59,698 nt of DNA from Nemertoderma westbladi (Eukaryota > Xenacoelomorpha > Nemertodermatida > Nemertodermatidae): assembly GCA_032718475.1 (NCBI GenBank), contig JAUCBJ010007071.1:1-59698 (forward strand), read 5' to 3'. The position numbers were made by a program, and so were the translations under genes. A model generated the notes under the pieces. The model saw only the letters and a program-made list of their open reading frames with translations. It had not been told where the DNA came from and searched no databases. This document shows, piece after piece, positions 55,334 through 59,698 of the stretch. Positions within the stretch are counted from its first letter, which is position 1, and every line of letters begins with the position of its first letter.

Positions 55334-55831
55334 ACAGTCAGTCGGTGAGAAGTCAAAAATTGGACTTCAAGTCCAATTTTAGACTTCAAGTCCAATTTTG
55401 GACTCCAAAGTCCAATATTGGACTTTAGTACAACTCCAAGTGTACCCATGCTGCCATACTGTATATCGGTATTTAAATCAAAACTGCATCCCGTATCAGT
55501 ACATATGTATTACATAATTACAATGCAACATTATTTTAATGATCAAATTAATTATTATATGTATTATATAAACAGGGATCGCACACGTACAGTCAGACAT
55601 TAGTAGTTACTTTTTGCGGTAGTGGTATAGCTTTGCGGTACCGGTAGCCTCACTGCCTTAGCGGTGTATACCGCGGTAGCGTAGTTGAGTTATAGCTGTA
55701 TAGTTCATTCATACCCATACTGCCATACCATACCTGTGGTATTTTCGTATGGCAAAAATAAGACTACTGTAAACTGTAACTTATTATGTTATTGAGTTAA
55801 TGTTTATTGACTAATTGTTTTGATTAGGTTC

Positions 55832-56259
55832 ACTGTGTCAAGTACAATGCACACATCTCTGCATCTCCAACCAGACACTATATAACATTGGAGTTGGAGG
55901 TGTCTCATTCAGTCATTGGTTCCCCCAAGCTTGACACTAGAACAAAGCCGCCTCCGCTTTGCAGGACATCGCTTTAAGCCGTGAGGACCAGCCAGTGCAC
56001 CTCATGGAGTGAATAAGCATGGTGGACAGCCCATGACTTTCTTGAGACGCATCTTTCTTACTGTCTTAAAGGACACTGGCCTTGAAGATGCGGATGATCT
56101 AGAAAATGTCATGGCTGATAAGGCTGTAAGAGTGTAAGGGAGTTGTGGAGGCGCACTTTTGTCAACAAGCCGGCACAGCATTCTTAATACATAATAGGGC
56201 CTATACTGCTATATATATAATGCAGCTGCAATGAATCATGCCGATTGTAGTAGTAGTAT
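55832..56259 (+). mobile_element. 5'-truncated, mutated relative of the 31272-35030 LINE
   Basis: Corresponds to the last ~370 bases of the intact LINE (its C-terminal coding region and 3' end), with small insertions (for example GAGTT, TTACTGTC and ATATATATA stretches) and deletions that destroy the frame. It ends in the same TAG-triplet tail (TAGTAGTAGTA at 56248-56259). 5' truncation plus a shared tail is normal LINE behaviour and confirms the tail is genuine. Confidence 0.88.
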
Positions 56260-56273
56260 GTGGTGAGGTTATA

Positions 56274-57680
56274 CAGTTAGGTACAATGGCCAAATCTGGC
56301 AACCTCAAAAGTTGCCACATATGGCAATGTTTATTGCCAAATCTGGCAACTTTTGGTTTTTCTAATTTTCGCACGCCCAGAAGCAAAATCGCATTTTGGT
56401 AAATAGTTAAGTGAAAAGAGCGCGAAATTTAAATATAATTGACCGTATAAGAAAAAAAATCATCGTCTGAATTTCTCTTAGCAATAGGCCAAAATGTGCC
56501 TAAAATAGTTATTGCCATTTTTGGCAACCATTAGAATTAAAGAAAAATAATGGTTGCCATTTTTGGCAACAATTATTATTGTGCAGCCCTGTCAGTAACT
56601 CTGTCATTGTAAATTACTTCAAAATTGCTTACTGCTTGCTTACCCTTGTCGAGTTGTGATGATTTATAAACATTATTAGTTGATGAAATGTCAGAATGTA
56701 GGCCTATTTGATATGTTGTTAATATGTTAATGGACAGATGGATGAGTCTGTAACAGATACCGTACTGGTAGACTGGTATAGGCCCTATCTGCCTATGGTA
56801 TAGGCATAAACAAATCTAAAGAATCACATGCTTCAAAGGCTGAAATGGAAATAAACGTAATAATATTTGACAACGTCAGAACGTTAACATCACCAAAAGG
56901 CAGCAAGAAGGCAAGGGGGCATTAAAGTTTGAGAAACGGCGTGACGGAAGAAAAATAGTGTCAAAATTTAGAAAGACTGAGAAAACCAAAACGCGTGTTA
57001 CTGTGTTAACAGGTTAAGGGATTCAACAAATTGTTTCTAGTAGGCCCTAATCAGCTAATGAAAAACGGGATGAAATTATTTTCATAATATGTCTGTATAC
57101 TGAGATGTAGGAATGGAAAGATAGATATACTGAACTGATATAGAGTGAAGGATGATTTAGATTACTGGGCAATTGTATCAGCATTACACAGTTACAATCA
57201 TTAACTACTAAACTATTATTGGTACAAACAACAATCAACCACCTCCCCAAGCAGCGCCAGAGATTACTAGCAAAAATCTCAAAAGAGCAAAAAAAACTAT
57301 CACCAGTCAGTCTGTGTTTGTGTTATTGACTCTCATTCTCACCTCATTTATTAGGATATATTGCTGTATTGGTTAGAACTTAGAATATGCCACTACTGGT
57401 ATAAGTATAACCTGTACGCTGTACCCCTTTCTGCCTTTGCCTTTTTTCTAGGCCTAACATTAACATTTCAGGATCTAAGGAATGACCATACTGCCATATA
57501 AGGACTTAATGACGCAGAACCATAAAATCCATATTCAATGAGTTAGTTAAGTTGCCAAATATGGCAACAACGGCTTTATATAGTTGCCAAATCAGGCAAT
57601 CAGAATTGTTGCCAGATTTTGCTTGGTTGCCAAATATGGCAATCACGATCATTGCCAGATTTGGCCATTGTACCTAACTG
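56274..57680 (+). mobile_element. CAGTTAGG-family inverted-repeat element, complete copy B
   Basis: Same termini and interior as 7235-8628 with small indels; exact 5-bp duplication TTATA (56269-56273 and 57681-57685). TTGCC-N6-GGCAA palindromes are again clustered at both ends. It lies 14 bases past the LINE tail, inside the CAGTCGG element. Confidence 0.93.
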
Positions 57681-57685
57681 TTATA

Positions 57686-58366
57686 GGGCTCCTTCAATTG
57701 GTAAAGTCAAAAAGTGGCCGTTTATTGTTTTAGTTAGAAAAGCCTGCCTCTGTAACCTGTTCCTTTCCCTCAATTGGTTTATGATTATGACGTGTGTTAC
57801 TTGTTACTTCTGTACTTATTATGTGGAGACCCCAACGCGTTAATCAGTTACTAATCCCATTTCATTATCCTGTTATCCAGCTGTTTTATAATACCCTTCC
57901 TGTTGTATGGAAAAATTAGAAGAGATGGTGGTAGCATCAACTTGTAGTATTTCTTTCTGATAGGGCTCCCATAGCCTTAGACGAAATCGTAGCTTGTACT
58001 GTAGTTAGCCTTAGCAGCAGCTGCAGTTGGCTAACCTGGCATTGCTACCAGTATCCACCAAATATAATTTGTAATTAAATATTTGTTGGAGCATAATCTA
58101 ACCTAGTCCTAAAGACACCATAAAGTCCTGGGTACATAAGGCTGTAAGGTTAGACATAACATGAATGTAAATTGTGAACTAAACAATATGCTAAAAGCTA
58201 AAAGTAAAGTACAAAGTACCTATAATGCTAGAATGTACCATTTTATTCTAAGTACAGTACAGGCAGTACACTGAAGATACATACAGAGCTGCAAAGGTAG
58301 CTTTCCATAACTTAACAGCTGTCTGGCTGTCTCTCATCTGTCATGCTTCATGTACCTTTAAGTTCG
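57686..58366. other. Interior of the CAGTCGG element, no gene
   Basis: Contains one inverted copy of the GGGAAAGGA(G/A)CAGG unit (57710-57780) arrayed at 47815-48455. Otherwise AT-rich with no open frame of note. Confidence 0.5.
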
Positions 58367-58667
58367 ATTCTCAATGTCACGTCCAAAATTGGACTTAAAG
58401 TCCAATATTGGACTTTTGTAAAAATTCAAAGCCTTATAAAAAAAGTTCCCCCTGGTGAATTTCAGGTCCCCCTGTTCAAAACTCTTATTTTTTGATATAT
58501 TTTCGATTAAAGAAAAAAAATCCCGCCCGATCCTATTACCCAAGGCCCTGGAGCAATTGGCTGATTTGAAGTCCAATATTGGACTCACAGAAGTCCAATT
58601 TTGGACTTGAACTGGAGTCGAAGTCCAATTTTGGACTCAAGTCCAATTTTTGACTTCTCACCGACTG

Positions 58668-59090
58668 ACAGTGGTGCAGACAGTGATGCAGACAGTGGTG
58701 CAGACACCTGGTGCAGACAGTGGTGCAGACAGTTGTGCAGACATTGGTGCAGAAAGTGGTGCAGACACTGGTGCAGACAGTGGTGCAGACACTGGTGCAG
58801 ACACCTGGTGCAGACAGTGGTGCAGACACCTGGTGCAGACACCTGGTGCAGACAGTGGTGCAGACACTGGTGCAGACACTGGTGCAGACAGTGGTGCAGA
58901 CACTGGTACAGACGGTGGTGCAGACACCTGGTGCAGACAGTGGTGCAGACATTGGTGCAGGCAGTGGTTCAGACATTGGTGCAGACACTGGTGCAGACAG
59001 TGGTGCAGACACTGGTGCAGACAGTGGTGCAGACAGTGGTGCAGACAGTGGTGCAGACACTGGTGCAGACACTGGTGCAGACAGTAAAGG
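58668..59090 (+). repeat. GTGCAGACA minisatellite, 12/13-bp units, about 34 copies
   Basis: Alternating units CAGACAGTGGTG, CAGACACTGGTG and CAGACACCTGGTG fill ~420 bases. Open frames on both strands (GADTGAD- or SAPVSAPLSAP-type) are products of the 12-bp period and not genes. The left part abuts the CAGTCGG element's target duplication, which is itself a piece of the repeat. Confidence 0.94.
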
Positions 59091-59698
59091 GGCGAGCAGG
59101 TTAGTAAAGGAGTAGTTTAGTAAAGGAGCAGGTTTTAGAGGAGTATTGGGGGAACCAAAACAATAACGTTATTGTTTTGCGGGCTAAGAATACCCAAGGG
59201 CCAAGAATACTCGCAGGCTAAGAATACTCGCGGGCTAAGAATTCCTGAGACCTTACTGTAGTTAGTGAATGTATATCCCCAGCATGAGACAATAACGTAA
59301 TGAGCTCGTTTTATTATACAGTAATAAGCAGTGGCTCCAGTAAAGGTAAACAAATTAAACATACTCTGTATAAGGTAGGTCATGTATAAACAATCAAACA
59401 CTGCGCTTACACCTCATTCCTTGGAGACATTGCTGCTTACAATTTATAGACATTATTGTTTATATGAAAACGGGAATACCGATTAATTACTTTCGTACAC
59501 ACCACTTATAATTATTTGTTATCAGGGCACATTCACCCCCACGCACCCCTGCTTGTACTACATACTTCCTCCCTACTTCATGTAGAACCTTTCAGTAGTT
59601 ACTCGCATATTTGTAGATAATAAAGTCTATGATAAAATATAATATAATAGTGCCTGGTGGTATTGTGTTTTGTGGTACTCTGGTATTTCAGTATTTTC
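59091..59698. other. Window end: short repeats, no gene
   Basis: Positions 59095-59165 hold a partial GTAAAGGAGCAGG / CCAAAACAATAA unit related to the 68-bp repeat. Positions about 59175-59240 hold three or four ~19-bp copies of CGGGCTAAGAATACTCG. The remainder is AT-rich with no recognisable gene. Confidence 0.55.

Larger units (their letters stand above)
55339..58667. mobile_element. CAGTCGG-family inverted-repeat element, 3.3 kb, 5-bp TSD
   Basis: Termini CAGTCGGTGAGAAGTCAAAA (55339) and its complement ending at 58667 are flanked by the exact 5-bp duplication ACAGT (55334-55338 and 58668-58672). Both arms repeat AAGTCCAATTTTGGACTT palindromes (55357-55427; 58379-58418 and 58568-58652). 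The interior contains a truncated LINE (55832-56259) and a complete CAGTTAGG element (56274-57680), which inserted later. It sits at the left edge of a GTGCAGACA minisatellite, one unit of which (CAGACACTGGTGCAG) remains on its left. No transposase. Confidence 0.9.

Noticed and set aside
58350-58375. tRNA gene suggested by GTTCGATTCTC
   Set aside because: No A box or cloverleaf at the right spacing upstream.
58536-59104. Open frames of SAPVSAPLSAP or GADTGAD type
   Set aside because: Products of the 12-bp minisatellite period on both strands.

Overview
The window is a repeat-dominated piece of an AT-rich metazoan nuclear genome. Microsatellites, minisatellites, nested inverted-repeat transposons, a BEL/Pao LTR retrotransposon and an AP-endonuclease LINE all point to an animal. 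Recurrent TAGGCCTAC and ACCGGTAC words and the mix of elements suggest a marine invertebrate, perhaps an echinoderm or hemichordate, but this is a weak guess. Only one convincing host-type gene is visible: a single-exon, divergent SLC6-like transporter on the minus strand (14046-16373). Three short open segments with good splice donors may be first exons or captured exons.

Layout. 1-8630: a stack of inverted-repeat elements. The CAGTTAGG family (partial at 1-452, complete at 7235-8628) flanks a TACCCCAAAA-motif element (488-1757) that is itself split by a hAT-like element (949-1731). Next is a 4.1-kb CAGTAGGG element (2445-6555) carrying a 2.1-kb array of a 10-bp unit. 9540-12640: a decayed family-B DNA polymerase of the Polinton/virus type. 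14046-16373: the SLC6-like gene. 17312-18057: a TTAA-flanked miniature element. About 19470-24170: an AT-rich compound inverted repeat whose GC-rich core holds a broken Ulp1-protease plus reverse-transcriptase unit on the minus strand.

24548-47360 is the BEL/Pao complex: 5' LTR, long repeat-rich leader, alanine-rich and capsid Gag reading frames, an intact antisense LINE inserted in gag with a 12-bp duplication, then zinc knuckles and pol. Pol is cut exactly at the end of an inverted copy of the LTR. Beyond that lie a polypurine tract and a third open frame with CCHC knuckles, all reversed, then a second + strand pol fragment (a 1.06-kb direct duplication) running in frame into a 51-bp satellite of about 52 copies. 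47465-48942: a hAT-like element with a 68-bp tandem array. 49934-52528: an AACGTT-motif element with poly-C tracts. 52903-53475: a 43-bp array containing a tRNA B-box-like word. 55339-58667: a CAGTCGG element containing a truncated sister of the LINE and another CAGTTAGG copy, abutting a GTGCAGACA minisatellite.

Two themes recur. Nearly every inverted-repeat family carries its own short word, often a palindrome, repeated many times inside its ends. Three unrelated-looking families (CAGTTAGG, CAGTAGGG, CAGTCGG) share CAGT-starting termini and exact 5-bp target duplications, suggesting one transposase superfamily whose source is not in this window. All reading was by eye; no alignments or database searches were run.
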